The notes beneath the pieces are model-generated. The model saw only the letters and a list, made by a program, of their open reading frames with translations, did not search any database and was not told the DNA's origin. This document shows, in pieces, positions 25,421 through 34,507 of a DNA stretch of 53,395 bases; within the stretch, counting starts at the first letter, position 1; each line of letters opens with the position of its first letter. Location: assembly GCA_019694165.1 (NCBI GenBank), contig JAIBCL010000043.1, forward strand, positions 1-53,395, written 5' to 3'. A program made the translations under genes and the position numbers. Source of the stretch: Verrucomicrobiaceae bacterium (GTDB lineage Bacteria > Verrucomicrobiota > Verrucomicrobiia > Verrucomicrobiales > Verrucomicrobiaceae).

Positions 25421-25917
25421 CGCTGCTGCGGGCGCGATTGGCTTGGGCTAGAAAGCAGCTTCTCGCTGGTACGCTTGAGCAAACTTGGTTTTCTGCCGAG
25501 GAACTTGAAGGCATCACAGCGATCTTGAATTTCCGAGGGACGGATGACGATCTCAAGGATGCGGTTGCGTTTGAGGAAGAACTCAAGCAGCAGGACGGCC
25601 AAATCGGAAAGGTGGCCCGCGCGACATTTGCCGAACCGCTCGAAAAGCGGGTTCATCAGGCAAATCTGATGAAAAGCGTATACCGCGAACAGATATCGTT
25701 TCCTTATCTTGAAACATATAGGCGTCTTGTTCGATCCCGTCCCGATTTGTACGGCACGACTGCCGCCCCGGCTCTGGTGGGGAAGGTCGCAGGATCGAGC
25801 GGTCCCGGCGGGACCGATTAGCCAGGGCTCCGGAGTTGGTCGTTTGCAAGATGGGCAAAGATAGGGGTTGTCGTCGTGGGGTTTCTGTTGCTACTCCGCG
25901 TCATTCGGTTGAGACGC
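25420..25917 (+). pseudogene. Truncated, interrupted paralogue of the 26057 membrane protein gene
   Basis: The translated frame matches the middle and end of the protein encoded at 26057-26965. PLLRARLAWARKQLLAGTLE aligns with PLLRLRLKWARAELEAGSID, and FSAEELEGITAILNFRGTDD aligns with LTEEEFAAISVVLTDRGSDE. After an in-frame TAG at 25819 the same frame continues with IGVVVVGFLLLLRVIRLRR, the counterpart of the C-terminal membrane helix LAIVVGICIFLIFAMLKLRR. The N-terminal half, including any signal peptide, is missing and its place is taken by the REP-like repeats. A TTG at 25438 could start a 127-residue fragment, but it is best read as a pseudogene. 25918-26056 shows nothing else. Confidence 0.7.
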
Positions 25918-26056
25918 ACACGACCGCGAAGTTCAGATGTCTGCCCTTTTATCACCGGTAGCGCGCTGGTGATTGAGATTGGAGTTAGGTCGTGCGACGG
26001 ACGACCAGTGGCTCATTGGCCGCTCAAGACTTTGCCCTCCAATTTCACCATAAACT

Positions 26057-26965
26057 ATGCGCCAGCCTCTTGCCATTTGCCTGTTGATCCTCACGGCTGG
26101 TCTTGCCGTTTCGAATTCGGTCGCTCAAGCGAATTCCCCATACCAGGTCACCACCCTTCCGGTTTGGCTGCGGGGCGCGGCTCATCTGCTTCCGCCGGTT
26201 TCCGAGGCGTCGCTTGCCGCGGTCCGGAAAGCGGGCATGAACCTTTGGCTTGATGACACGGACATCTTTCGTCCGAGTGCGGAACAAGTAGAGGCCGCGC
26301 ATATGGTCCGGAGGATCGGGGACGAGGCCGCCAAGGCCCTGATTTGGATGTACGCCGATGCCTATCCGCCGCCCGACCTCGGGCCGGTCAAGCTGGAGCG
26401 TTTCAAACACTTTGTTCTTCTCGACCTAAGACACGATCTTGATGCAATGCAGTGGCTTCTTCCGTTGCTGCGTCTTCGCCTGAAATGGGCACGCGCTGAA
26501 TTGGAGGCGGGCAGCATCGACCGCTCAGGCCTGACTGAAGAGGAGTTCGCGGCCATTTCAGTAGTCTTGACCGACCGGGGTTCCGACGAGGATATCCAAG
26601 GGTTCTTCGGCCTCGAGGACAGCCTGCGTCTGTCCCAAACAGAACTTGGGAGGAGCCTCTGGCCGATGGATGTTACGCCACAACAACGGTGGGATGAGGC
26701 CATGCGCACGCGCACCTCCGCCCGAGGACGAACGATACGATTCGCTGATCGGCGCGACTGGGTTGAGGAAAGCCCGCCAACCAGCAGCGTCAGCAGCGAA
26801 CCACGGGCGGGATCAGGCAGCGCGCCAGCCACTGCAACACCGGTACCCAAGACTGGCGATGCCAGGACCGCCAATCCATCGGGCCAGTACCCGGGCCGGT
26901 ACCTAGCGATCGTCGTCGGCATCTGCATCTTTCTGATCTTCGCGATGTTGAAGCTCCGCCGCTGA
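26057..26965 (+). CDS. Exported protein with C-terminal membrane anchor, function unknown
   Basis: 302 residues. A Sec signal (MRQPLAICLLILTAGLAVSN) is followed by a charged, mostly helical region of ~190 residues containing RFKHFVLLDLRHDLDAMQWL and LTEEEFAAISVVLTDRGSDE. Then come a disordered Ser/Pro/Thr-rich stretch (~235-275) and a C-terminal helix IVVGICIFLIFAMLKLRR. It would sit in the periplasm, held by its tail. I do not recognise the domain. A broken paralogue lies just upstream at 25420-25917, so the pair arose by tandem duplication. Confidence 0.6.
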   Translation: MRQPLAICLLILTAGLAVSNSVAQANSPYQVTTLPVWLRGAAHLLPPVSEASLAAVRKAGMNLWLDDTDIFRPSAEQVEAAHMVRRIGDEAAKALIWMYADAYPPPDLGPVKLERFKHFVLLDLRHDLDAMQWLLPLLRLRLKWARAELEAGSIDRSGLTEEEFAAISVVLTDRGSDEDIQGFFGLEDSLRLSQTELGRSLWPMDVTPQQRWDEAMRTRTSARGRTIRFADRRDWVEESPPTSSVSSEPRAGSGSAPATATPVPKTGDARTANPSGQYPGRYLAIVVGICIFLIFAMLKLRR

Positions 26966-27156
26966 CTTTGGTGCCGCCGCACCGCATTGGGTCAAATACC
27001 GGAAGTCATATCCCGTCGCTGGCGCTTCCGTCACTTTGTTGGGCATTCAAATGACTTGACCGAACTTGCCGGGGGCCGCCTTTGCCTGCTGCTCGCGCGA
27101 AAGCCAAAGGCCAGCGGACGGGCAAGACGAGGGTCATGGGGGCGGGGTCAGACTCA

Positions 27157-27240
27157 GACTATGTCATGGCGCGGGGCAATCGGCGGGAGGACTTCTTCCA
27201 AGATGAATAGGACCGGTGCCTCTTCCTCAATGCCTCGGGC
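27157..27240 (+). pseudogene. Fragment of an IS200-like / REP-associated tyrosine transposase (Transposase_17)
   Basis: The frame reads YVMARGNRREDFFQDE, a TAG stop, then DRCLFLNASG. YHVMARGNRRExIFxDDxDR followed by FL is the hallmark N-terminal block of the Y1-type REP-associated transposases, so this short piece is very probably a relic with one stop. Nothing else of the protein, such as the HUH block or catalytic Tyr, is seen. It is the only content found in the 377-base gap 26966-27342. Confidence 0.65.
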
Positions 27241-27342
27241 GGGGCTTGATTTGTCGCATGATTGAAAGTCGGGGACGGTGTCCTCTTCCGGTGTCCGGAC
27301 TCCACTGTTTCCCGTTCCCCTCGCTTGGAATGGCGAGATTGG

Positions 27343-28149
27343 TCAGGAGAAGACGGTCACCACGTCCTGATAGAGGCCGGCTTGATGGGTGGTGCCGGAG
27401 TCCTGCCATTCCTTGAAGGAGGCGACGATGGAGAAACCGCGCTGCTTGAGGAGATCGAGCATGCCTTCGTGGGTGAGATTGCTGCGCCAGCCGCCGAGCG
27501 TGCCGCCGACGCTGCCGTGGTGGATGACACCCACGGCACCGGGCCGCATGACGCGGCGGAATTCGTCGGCGTAGCGCTCGACTTCCTCGCGGTTGATGTG
27601 GACGAAGACGTCGAAGCTCCAGAGTGCATCGACGGAGGCATCGGGCACGCCGGCCAGATCGCAGCCGGTGCCGACGATGAAGCGGGCGTGAGGTGCTGCG
27701 GCGAATTTCTTGCGGCAGAGGTCGACACAGGACTCGGAGATGTCCACGGCGAGAAAGTCGGAGGCGCGCGGGACCAGGTGCTCGGTCCAGCGCCCGCCGC
27801 CGGGGCCGATCTCGAGGACACGGCTGCCGGCGGGGATGTGTTTTTCAAGAATGCAGCGGATGACGGAAGCCTTCCAATCCTCGGATGGCGTCCATTCCTC
27901 GCCGGCGGCGTTCCAGTCCCAAGCCTCCCAGATGGCCTTGTTGAGCGCGCGGCTGTTCATGCCGGGGATGCCCTTCTTTTTGCGGAGGCCGTCCATGGCG
28001 GCGAAAGCGCGCTGGCTGACGGTGCTGGCGGCGTAATAGACGCCGAGCAGGGCGGTCCAGAGCAGGCCGTTCTCGCGCACGACGATGCCGGCGATCTCGA
28101 GTTTCTTTGCCAGCGAGATGCGGCGGCGGTTTTCGACGATGTCCTTCAT
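27343..28149 (-). CDS. Class I SAM-dependent methyltransferase
   Basis: 268 residues. The N-terminal ~85 residues are helical (ENRRRISLAKKLEIAGIVVR). They are followed by a Rossmann methyltransferase with motif I SRVLEIGPGGGRWTEHLV, acidic strand FLAVDISESCVDLCRKKF, motif II DALWSFDVFVHINREEVERY and FRRVMRPGAVGVIHHG. It resembles methyltransferases that act on sugars or lipid-linked glycans in surface polysaccharide loci. It is transcribed away from the glycosyltransferase gene cluster, with a shared upstream region at 28150-28267. The substrate is unknown. Confidence 0.85.
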   Translation of the reverse strand: MKDIVENRRRISLAKKLEIAGIVVRENGLLWTALLGVYYAASTVSQRAFAAMDGLRKKKGIPGMNSRALNKAIWEAWDWNAAGEEWTPSEDWKASVIRCILEKHIPAGSRVLEIGPGGGRWTEHLVPRASDFLAVDISESCVDLCRKKFAAAPHARFIVGTGCDLAGVPDASVDALWSFDVFVHINREEVERYADEFRRVMRPGAVGVIHHGSVGGTLGGWRSNLTHEGMLDLLKQRGFSIVASFKEWQDSGTTHQAGLYQDVVTVFS

Positions 28150-28267
28150 GATTCGCGTGCCGCGGGTTCACCGGTGATTGCGCGGGCGTCTTTTTGCCAC
28201 AGAATGCGCGCCGGTCAATGGAGACCAACGAGGGTGCCGGTTGATGACGAACGATGTATGCCGAACG

Positions 28268-29884
28268 ATGAATGACGGACGCGCAGAAGCCGTGGCGGCG
28301 GATGCACGCGTGCGCCGGTGCGGGCGGGCGGTGCTGTGGTCCGTGCTGCTGTTCGCGCTGAGCGCGGCATTGCAGCGGGGGAATGGTGCTTGGCGGAGTG
28401 ATTTCGGGGACGATCCGGACGAGCCGGCCCATGTGGTGACGAGCCTGATGATGCGGGACTATCTGGCGGGCGGCCTCTGGCACGGCGAGCATCCGCTGCA
28501 CTTCGCGCAGCGCTACTACGATGCCTTTCCGAAGGTGGCGCTGGGGCACTATCCGCCGGGCTTTTATGTGGTGGCCGGTTTATGGCTGCTGCCGGCGGCG
28601 GGCAAGACGGCTCTGCTGCTGCTCGTCGCGGCGCTCACTGCGGCGGCGGGGATGGTGACGGTGCACTTCGGGCGCAGGCTGGGGCTGGCAGCGGCACCGC
28701 TGGCGGGCGTGTGGTTTGTGCTGATGCACCTCACGCAGAAGCAGTCGATGCTGGTGATGTCGGACCTGCTGCTGTGCACGGGATTTCTGGTGGCGGCGCT
28801 GGCGTTCGCGTGGTTCATGGACCGGCCGACGGCGGGAAATGCGCTGCTCTTCGGAGTGCTGGCCGCGGCGACGATGCTGACGAAGGCACCTGGCGCGGCG
28901 CTCGCGCTGGTGCCGCCGCTGGCGATCGCGCTGACGGGACGCTGGCGGCTGCTGCGCGACTGGCGGCTGTGGCTGGCTCCGGTGCCCGTGCTGCTGACGG
29001 CGGTGCCGTGGACGCTGATGACCTTCAAGATCACGAAGGAAGGCATGGCAGATCAGACGGTGGCCGAGTACTTTCCGGCCGCAGTACGGTTCTATTTTGG
29101 AGCGATGCTGCCGTCGCTCGGCGTCGTGCTGCTGGCCGGGACGGTGCTCGCGGTGACGACGGTGCTGGTGCGGTGGGTCAGGGAAGGGCAGGGGCCGTCA
29201 TCTTACGCTGCCGTGCTCGCGGCGCTGGTGGGATCGACGTTGCTGCTGTATTGCGTTTCGCCCTCGGGCATGAGTTCGCGCTACCTGCTGCCACTCGCGC
29301 CGGTGGCGATCCTGGCGACGATGTGGGTGATCGAGCACGAGGCGCGGGCTTTTTCCGGCACGGCAGGAGAAGCGTCGCCTGCGGGACGCGCGGCGGTGCC
29401 GCTGGCGCTGGCGCTGCAACTGGCTTTTCCGGGATCTGAGGCGCGGGGCAAGCACATGAGCGGTTTCTCAGAGGCTGCGGAGAAGCTGCTGGCATCCGAC
29501 ACGAGCGGCCGTGTGCTGATTTCCTCCGATGCACGCGGGGAAGGTGCGCTGATCGCAGAACTGGCGCTGCGTATCAAGCAGCGCGACGAGAGTCCCTGGC
29601 AGGTGGTGCGTGGGAGCAAGTTCGCGGCTTCCAGCGAATGGAGCGGCCGCGGCTATGAGACGAAGTATGCGGATACGGCCGGGCTGGCGAAGGGACTGAA
29701 GGGCGAGCATGTGGAGTGGGTCATTCATGACACGGGGATCCCGGCGGAGCACGAGTTCGAGCACCACCGCCTGATCCGGAAGCTGCTGAATGAAGCCGGT
29801 GCCGTGGATGTGGTGGCGCGCATTCCTTCCGGGCGGAGCAAGGATGGGAAGCCGCACGAACTGATCATCTGTCGTGTGAAGTGA
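28268..29884 (+). CDS. GT39/ArnT-like membrane glycosyltransferase
   Basis: About 538 residues with 9-11 membrane helices in the first ~400. The first periplasmic loop has DFGDDPDEPAHVVTSLMMRD, with the acidic D-D/E pattern needed by polyprenyl-phosphate-sugar-dependent transferases of the ArnT/PMT fold. Then come ALGHYPPGFYVVAGLWLLPA, AATMLTKAPGAALALVPPLA and CVSPSGMSSRYLLPLAP. The soluble C-terminus is ~150 residues. Such enzymes move a sugar from a lipid carrier to an acceptor outside the cytoplasmic membrane. ATG 28268 is chosen; 28244 or 28178 would add residues without clear signals. It opens the plus-strand exopolysaccharide gene set, one base before the next gene. Confidence 0.8.
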   Translation: MNDGRAEAVAADARVRRCGRAVLWSVLLFALSAALQRGNGAWRSDFGDDPDEPAHVVTSLMMRDYLAGGLWHGEHPLHFAQRYYDAFPKVALGHYPPGFYVVAGLWLLPAAGKTALLLLVAALTAAAGMVTVHFGRRLGLAAAPLAGVWFVLMHLTQKQSMLVMSDLLLCTGFLVAALAFAWFMDRPTAGNALLFGVLAAATMLTKAPGAALALVPPLAIALTGRWRLLRDWRLWLAPVPVLLTAVPWTLMTFKITKEGMADQTVAEYFPAAVRFYFGAMLPSLGVVLLAGTVLAVTTVLVRWVREGQGPSSYAAVLAALVGSTLLLYCVSPSGMSSRYLLPLAPVAILATMWVIEHEARAFSGTAGEASPAGRAAVPLALALQLAFPGSEARGKHMSGFSEAAEKLLASDTSGRVLISSDARGEGALIAELALRIKQRDESPWQVVRGSKFAASSEWSGRGYETKYADTAGLAKGLKGEHVEWVIHDTGIPAEHEFEHHRLIRKLLNEAGAVDVVARIPSGRSKDGKPHELIICRVK

Positions 29885-29885
29885 C

Positions 29886-31130
29886 ATGAGTGTGCCGGGA
29901 AACATTTTGTGGGTGAAGTCAGGTCCGTTGCATCCGCCGGACACAGGCGGGAAGATCCGCACTCTGAACATGCTGCGGGAGATCAACCGGTTGCGGCCGG
30001 TGACGTATCTCGGCGTGAAGCCCTCGCATGAGTCGCTGCACCCGGCGGAAGGCTCGGACCCTTATGCGGCGGAGAAGTTCTGGATTGAGAAGCCGGATGC
30101 GCCGCGGCGCTCGGCGCGTTTTTTCTTCGAGATCGCGAAGAATCTCGCTTCGAGCAGGCCGTTCGCGTTGACGAAGCACTATTCGGAGGCGTGCAGGCGG
30201 AGACTGATCGAACTGGATGCAAGCGGGCGGTTCGGGGTCATCGTGTGTGACTTTCTGTCGCCGGCGCTACACTTCACGAGCCGCTCGTGGCAGACCCCGG
30301 TGTTCCTTTTCCAGCACAACATGGAGTCTCAGATTTGGGCGCGGCTCGGCGAGAATCACGGCAGTGCGCTGGCGCGGCTGTACTTCGCCAGCCAGGCGCG
30401 CCGGATGTTTGCGTGGGAGAGGAAACTGAGCCGATTGTTCAGAGGCGTGATCACGGTGTCGCCCGAGGACAGCCAGTTCGCACGCGAGCGCTACGGGCTG
30501 ACGAACGTGCTCGGCGATGTGCCGCCGGGGGTGGATACGGAGTTCTTTTCGCCACTGCCGGATCAACGACCAGATGGGGAGAGGCCGGTACTGGCGTTCC
30601 TAGGCTCGATGGACTGGCTGCCGAACGTAGAGGGCGTATGCTGGTTTGCGCGCGAGGTGCTGCCGCTCATACGGCGACGGGTACCCGCCGTGCGGCTGCG
30701 CATCGTGGGAAGGCGGCCCGCGCCGGAGGTGGTGAGGTTGGGCAAGGATGACGCTGGCATCGAGGTGACCGGCACCGTCGATGACGTACGTCCCCGGTTG
30801 CGTGACTGCCTGGCGGTGGTGGTGCCGCTGCTCTCCGGAGGCGGCACGCGTATCAAGATCCTCGAGGCCATGGCGCTGGGCCTTCCGGTGGTGTCCACCG
30901 TCGTCGGCGCGGAAGGGTTGCCCTTCGAAAATGGCCGGCATTTGCTGCTGGAGGACGATCCTCCACAGCTGGCGGACGCCTGTATCCGTCTGTGCGAAGA
31001 TGGAGGATTCCGCGTACAACTGATGGCGGACGCGCGAAACGAGGTGGTGAGGCGCTATTCGTGGGCGGGGGCGGCCAGCCGCTTCCTCTCGTTGATCGAG
31101 GCCAGCTTCGCTGCATCGTCCATGCCCTGA
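29886..31130 (+). CDS. GT4-type glycosyltransferase (GT-B fold)
   Basis: 414 residues. An N-terminal acceptor domain with the glycine-rich start PPDTGGKIRTLNMLREI is followed by the nucleotide-sugar domain: PVLAFLGSMDWLPNVEGVCW, RLRIVGRRPAPEVVRL, GTVDDVRPRLRDCLAVVVPL and the E-x7-E-like motif GGGTRIKILEAMALGLPVVS. This fold transfers a sugar from a nucleotide donor to a growing lipid-linked chain on the cytoplasmic face. The start follows the stop of the GT39-like gene by one base, and the next gene begins 28 bases later, so they are co-transcribed. The donor sugar cannot be read from sequence. Confidence 0.9.
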   Translation: MSVPGNILWVKSGPLHPPDTGGKIRTLNMLREINRLRPVTYLGVKPSHESLHPAEGSDPYAAEKFWIEKPDAPRRSARFFFEIAKNLASSRPFALTKHYSEACRRRLIELDASGRFGVIVCDFLSPALHFTSRSWQTPVFLFQHNMESQIWARLGENHGSALARLYFASQARRMFAWERKLSRLFRGVITVSPEDSQFARERYGLTNVLGDVPPGVDTEFFSPLPDQRPDGERPVLAFLGSMDWLPNVEGVCWFAREVLPLIRRRVPAVRLRIVGRRPAPEVVRLGKDDAGIEVTGTVDDVRPRLRDCLAVVVPLLSGGGTRIKILEAMALGLPVVSTVVGAEGLPFENGRHLLLEDDPPQLADACIRLCEDGGFRVQLMADARNEVVRRYSWAGAASRFLSLIEASFAASSMP

Positions 31131-31158
31131 AAACCCTTCGAAGCAAGACCGCCTGCAG

Positions 31159-32331
31159 ATGCACCAGAAACTCGACGAAATCGCCAGGGGGGTCGGCGCC
31201 CGGATGCAGTCTTCGGAGGGGCGTAAGGAATTGTGTTTGGGGTGTCGAAGGCTGCTCTTACGCCTCAATTTTCTCGCCTTCTTCATGTATGCCGGAGCCA
31301 TTTTCGTGGCATTTGCCGGGATGCGGTACCTCGGTGAACAGAACATGTTTTTCGCATTCTGCATCTACTGGCCGCCGCTGGTGTGGTTCCTGCCTGCGGT
31401 GGGACTGGCCTTTACTTCGGTGTGCCTGCTGGACTGGAGGACCTTCGTGGGTCTGGTGGTTGTGTCAGGGACTGTGATCCTCCTGCCGCTCGGTTGGAGG
31501 CCGCCGAGAACGACGAATGTGAATACGCCTCCGCCAGCAGGCAAGCTTGCGCTCACCATCCTCACCAACAACAGAGGCCAGGACAAGGGTGAGAAAGGCG
31601 AGAGCATCCGCACATTCATGAATACGATGAAGCCGGACATCATGGCGTTCCAGGAATCAGCCGGGATGGCCCCGCGCTACAAGGCCGACCCTGGTTACGC
31701 TGATTTTCCGCACGCTGCCGGTGTGGGGGAATTTGTGCTGTTGAGCAAGCATCCGATCATCGCGATGGAACTCGTGCCTTTGCGCCCAGAGGGCGACGTG
31801 GCCGGAGGTTCCTGGCCCGTCGTTGCAGCTCGTTTTGTGGTGGAGGCCGGTGGCAGGCGCGTGGTGATCTACAATGTCCACGCCCCCACACCGCGCGACA
31901 CATTGCGCTACTACATGCGCGGAGCGTTTCTTTACGGAATCTTCGGCTTGCCTGGCACACCATGGGCAGCCAGGAAGCAGGAAGGCGAGAAAGGGTGGCA
32001 TCAGCGCATCAGCCTGATGGAGGCACTGTTAGAGCGTGCCCGGCAGGAAAAAGAGCCGACCGTGCTGACCGGTGATTTCAACATGCCCGAGTGCGGCTAC
32101 CTGCACTCGGTGGTCAGCAGCGTCTTCGCCGACTCCCATTCGGAGGCCGGCGAAGGATTCGGTTTTACGTTCCCGGGCACGACGCGAAATCCGCTGTCAT
32201 TTGGCGGACCGTGGATGCGAATCGACCACATCTTTTTTGCGCCTGATGAGTGGCGCTGCATCTGGAGCCTTGCCGAGCCACAAAGAAAATCGCAGCACCG
32301 CGCGGTTGTGGCACGACTGATCCTGAGATGA
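31159..32331 (+). CDS. Membrane-anchored endonuclease/exonuclease/phosphatase family protein
   Basis: 390 residues. Three membrane helices lie in residues ~25-115 (FLAFFMYAGAIFVAFAGM, FCIYWPPLVWFLPAVGLAF, GLVVVSGTVILLPLGW). An EEP-fold domain follows: DIMAFQESAG with the metal Glu, VVIYNVHAPTP, VLTGDFNMPE with the catalytic Asp/Asn pair, MRIDHIFFAP and the final QHRAVVARL. The helices place the domain near the membrane, probably outside. In polysaccharide loci such proteins may act on phosphate esters such as lipid-linked or phosphodiester groups rather than DNA; that is inference. The 116 bases after it (32332-32447) hold no gene. Confidence 0.82.
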   Translation: MHQKLDEIARGVGARMQSSEGRKELCLGCRRLLLRLNFLAFFMYAGAIFVAFAGMRYLGEQNMFFAFCIYWPPLVWFLPAVGLAFTSVCLLDWRTFVGLVVVSGTVILLPLGWRPPRTTNVNTPPPAGKLALTILTNNRGQDKGEKGESIRTFMNTMKPDIMAFQESAGMAPRYKADPGYADFPHAAGVGEFVLLSKHPIIAMELVPLRPEGDVAGGSWPVVAARFVVEAGGRRVVIYNVHAPTPRDTLRYYMRGAFLYGIFGLPGTPWAARKQEGEKGWHQRISLMEALLERARQEKEPTVLTGDFNMPECGYLHSVVSSVFADSHSEAGEGFGFTFPGTTRNPLSFGGPWMRIDHIFFAPDEWRCIWSLAEPQRKSQHRAVVARLILR

Positions 32332-32447
32332 TGCCCCGGACGGCTCGCCCCGGGCGTCGACGATGGGGCTACGACCATTGGCGTAGCCAATCAATTGCAT
32401 TTTAACGTTGCAATACAAAATCACCTGCCCATAATCGCGCCTCCTGA

Positions 32448-32780
32448 ATGCAACAGATCAAGAAACTCCTCTCGCTGCACCCCATCACCGTCAGTGATGC
32501 GGTTATCACAGTACTGGTAGGGGTGTGGGTGGTGCTGGTGGTGCTCGGACTCTGGAGTGTCTTCTCAATTCCGAGATCGATGCTGTCGAGAGTGGCTTGG
32601 AGTCTGCTGATAGTTTTTGTCCCAATCGCCGGTCTGCTGTCCTACAGCTTGGCCTGTCTTTTTTCCGCTGATTGGGGAATCTTGACACAAATGGGCTTCT
32701 TTTCGCGTTCTCGTGAGAAGATCGCCTCGTCTTTAGTAGAGACACCAATCCCAAACGCGACAAAATCGCCTTCGCCATGA
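32448..32780 (+). CDS. Small PLDc_N-type membrane protein
   Basis: 110 residues with two membrane helices: ITVLVGVWVVLVVLGLWSVF, and VAWSLLIVFVPIAGLLSYSL with the conserved W-x-L-x-I/V-x2-P-x-x-G pattern of the phospholipase D/nuclease N-terminal (PLDc_N) domain. No catalytic domain follows. It is probably a small membrane scaffold of the polysaccharide cluster. Its stop overlaps the ATG of the outer-membrane barrel gene (ATGA), so the two are translationally coupled. Confidence 0.72.
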   Translation: MQQIKKLLSLHPITVSDAVITVLVGVWVVLVVLGLWSVFSIPRSMLSRVAWSLLIVFVPIAGLLSYSLACLFSADWGILTQMGFFSRSREKIASSLVETPIPNATKSPSP

Positions 32781-34462
32781 TTTTCCCCTCTCCCAAAGCC
32801 TGCGCTGCTTGTCTGATTCTCGCCCTCTCGGGCTGGCAATTGTATGCGGTGGACGCCCCATTGTCTGGTGAGCCTGAGGGTTTTTACCCGACCTACATGG
32901 ACACTGGCGGCGGCATGTATCTTGGTCTCTCCAACCCGGATGTATACCGGTCCAATGGGTATGCCTTGCAGCCTCCTGACCTTGATCGTTGGGCGTCAAC
33001 CGGCGGAGTGTGGCCGTACGAAATTGAAACTGGGCCTGTTGCTCAAATGCATCGGGCGACAAACTGGCTTGACTACATCTTTCGTCCACTGACCCCAGGG
33101 GAGACAACGGTTGTCCAAGATCCGACGGGTGAGTCGTGGTTCCAGTTGGGTGCCTCATTTCCGTTTTTGTCCAGAGCTGCGCACGCGGAACAAACACACT
33201 TCGCGAGAATTTTCGGCGACAAGGCGACGCAGTACAGTCCGCTTTACTTTGATGTGCTTGGCATCTCATTTTACGCAATATATGACGACATCAGCGGTCC
33301 TGCGGCGTCAAATGTTGACGATGGTTTTGCCTCTGCCTTAAGCATTGACCTGCGTGGAATTTTCCGGATAACGCACAATACGTCCATTACAATACACGGG
33401 CAGGTCTTCTTTGTATTTACCGAAGACGCTGATGTTGGGTACTACCTATCGGCTGGAGCACCTGGTGCATTTGCAAGTTTCAATGTTCAGGAAGAGATTG
33501 GAGCTTGGGATATTAGGATATTTGACAACCTCTTCCCGTTCTCGCCTCGCGAAGTTTTCATGGCGGATACCTTTCGCGGAGCGGTCGATATCACGGGCCA
33601 TACCTATGTGGGTAGTCCAATGAGTATTGACTTGGGCAATTGGTGGGACACTCGGGGGGCCTTGCTTTTGAACACCGCTGGATTCACAGCCGGTCGATTC
33701 TTGGGTGAAAGCCTGCGGTTCTTGGCGGGCTTTGCGCGAGTCGATCAATGGGCTTGGGACAACTTCGATCAGCATGTGCCGAGCGAATATGTGAATGTGG
33801 GATTGTTCTACGATGCGTATGACTGGTGGATAGCCCCTTCAGTCACCTATCAGATGAAAACAACGGACTTCGAAGACCCTCAGCACATGGTTCTGCTTAA
33901 CGCAACGGCTCCGATTACCTCCAATGTGTCGTGGGTTGGTGCTGTGGGGTATTCGTTTGGTGACGAATTTGACGGATGGGTTTGGCATCTTGGTCTGAGC
34001 TATCGCCAGACGGAGCGCCTGTTTCACACCTTCACCTACAGCGCTGGCTATCAGGACACAATCATTGGTGACGCATACAGTGGTGATCGGTTCGCATACG
34101 GATTGGGTTACAACATCGGTCCTCGTGCCCAGCTTGGTTTGCTGGTTGACTGGTTGGACAATGTTGAGGGCGGAGGGGATGCATTCGATGTCGGGCTGGC
34201 TTTCAACGTCGCGCTTGCCAATTACACTTGGCTTCGTGCTTTCACGGGGTATCAAGATATCGACGGGGGCGAAGCGAAACACGGCAATCCGACAACACAT
34301 GGAACGACCTGGATTTACAGTTTATCGTTGAGTCAGCAAATTCTGACGCGATTGCACGGTGCTATTACCGCTTCATATGCACAGCATGATGGCAATGCAG
34401 GCCGATATGCCACTGGCTACGACGAGTACATGCTAATGCTGACGCTTACCCGCTACTTCTAA
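32777..34462 (+). CDS. Putative outer-membrane beta-barrel protein of the polysaccharide cluster
   Basis: 561 residues. A signal peptide (residues 1-24, MIFPSPKACAACLILALSGW then QLYAVDA) precedes a long chain of amphipathic beta strands with alternating aromatic residues: SITIHGQVFFVFTEDADV, VNVGLFYDAYDWWIAPSV, WHLGLSYRQTERLFHTFTYS. It ends with the outer-membrane signature LMLTLTRYF (terminal Phe). The N-terminal ~130 residues look like a periplasmic plug or adaptor. It may let polymer cross the outer membrane together with the Wza-like lipoprotein. GC content and codon choice from here to ~39 kb are more relaxed than in the first 30 kb, hinting at a different history. Confidence 0.72.
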   Translation: MIFPSPKACAACLILALSGWQLYAVDAPLSGEPEGFYPTYMDTGGGMYLGLSNPDVYRSNGYALQPPDLDRWASTGGVWPYEIETGPVAQMHRATNWLDYIFRPLTPGETTVVQDPTGESWFQLGASFPFLSRAAHAEQTHFARIFGDKATQYSPLYFDVLGISFYAIYDDISGPAASNVDDGFASALSIDLRGIFRITHNTSITIHGQVFFVFTEDADVGYYLSAGAPGAFASFNVQEEIGAWDIRIFDNLFPFSPREVFMADTFRGAVDITGHTYVGSPMSIDLGNWWDTRGALLLNTAGFTAGRFLGESLRFLAGFARVDQWAWDNFDQHVPSEYVNVGLFYDAYDWWIAPSVTYQMKTTDFEDPQHMVLLNATAPITSNVSWVGAVGYSFGDEFDGWVWHLGLSYRQTERLFHTFTYSAGYQDTIIGDAYSGDRFAYGLGYNIGPRAQLGLLVDWLDNVEGGGDAFDVGLAFNVALANYTWLRAFTGYQDIDGGEAKHGNPTTHGTTWIYSLSLSQQILTRLHGAITASYAQHDGNAGRYATGYDEYMLMLTLTRYF

Positions 34463-34507
34463 TTATACCTGAACCGAAACGCCGTAACTCAATCCAACAG
34501 TAAACCA

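Noticed and set aside
26987..27265. 92-codon plus-strand frame in the gap before the methyltransferase
   Set aside because: The protein-like signal in this area is in another frame (the transposase fragment at 27157), and this frame has no motif.
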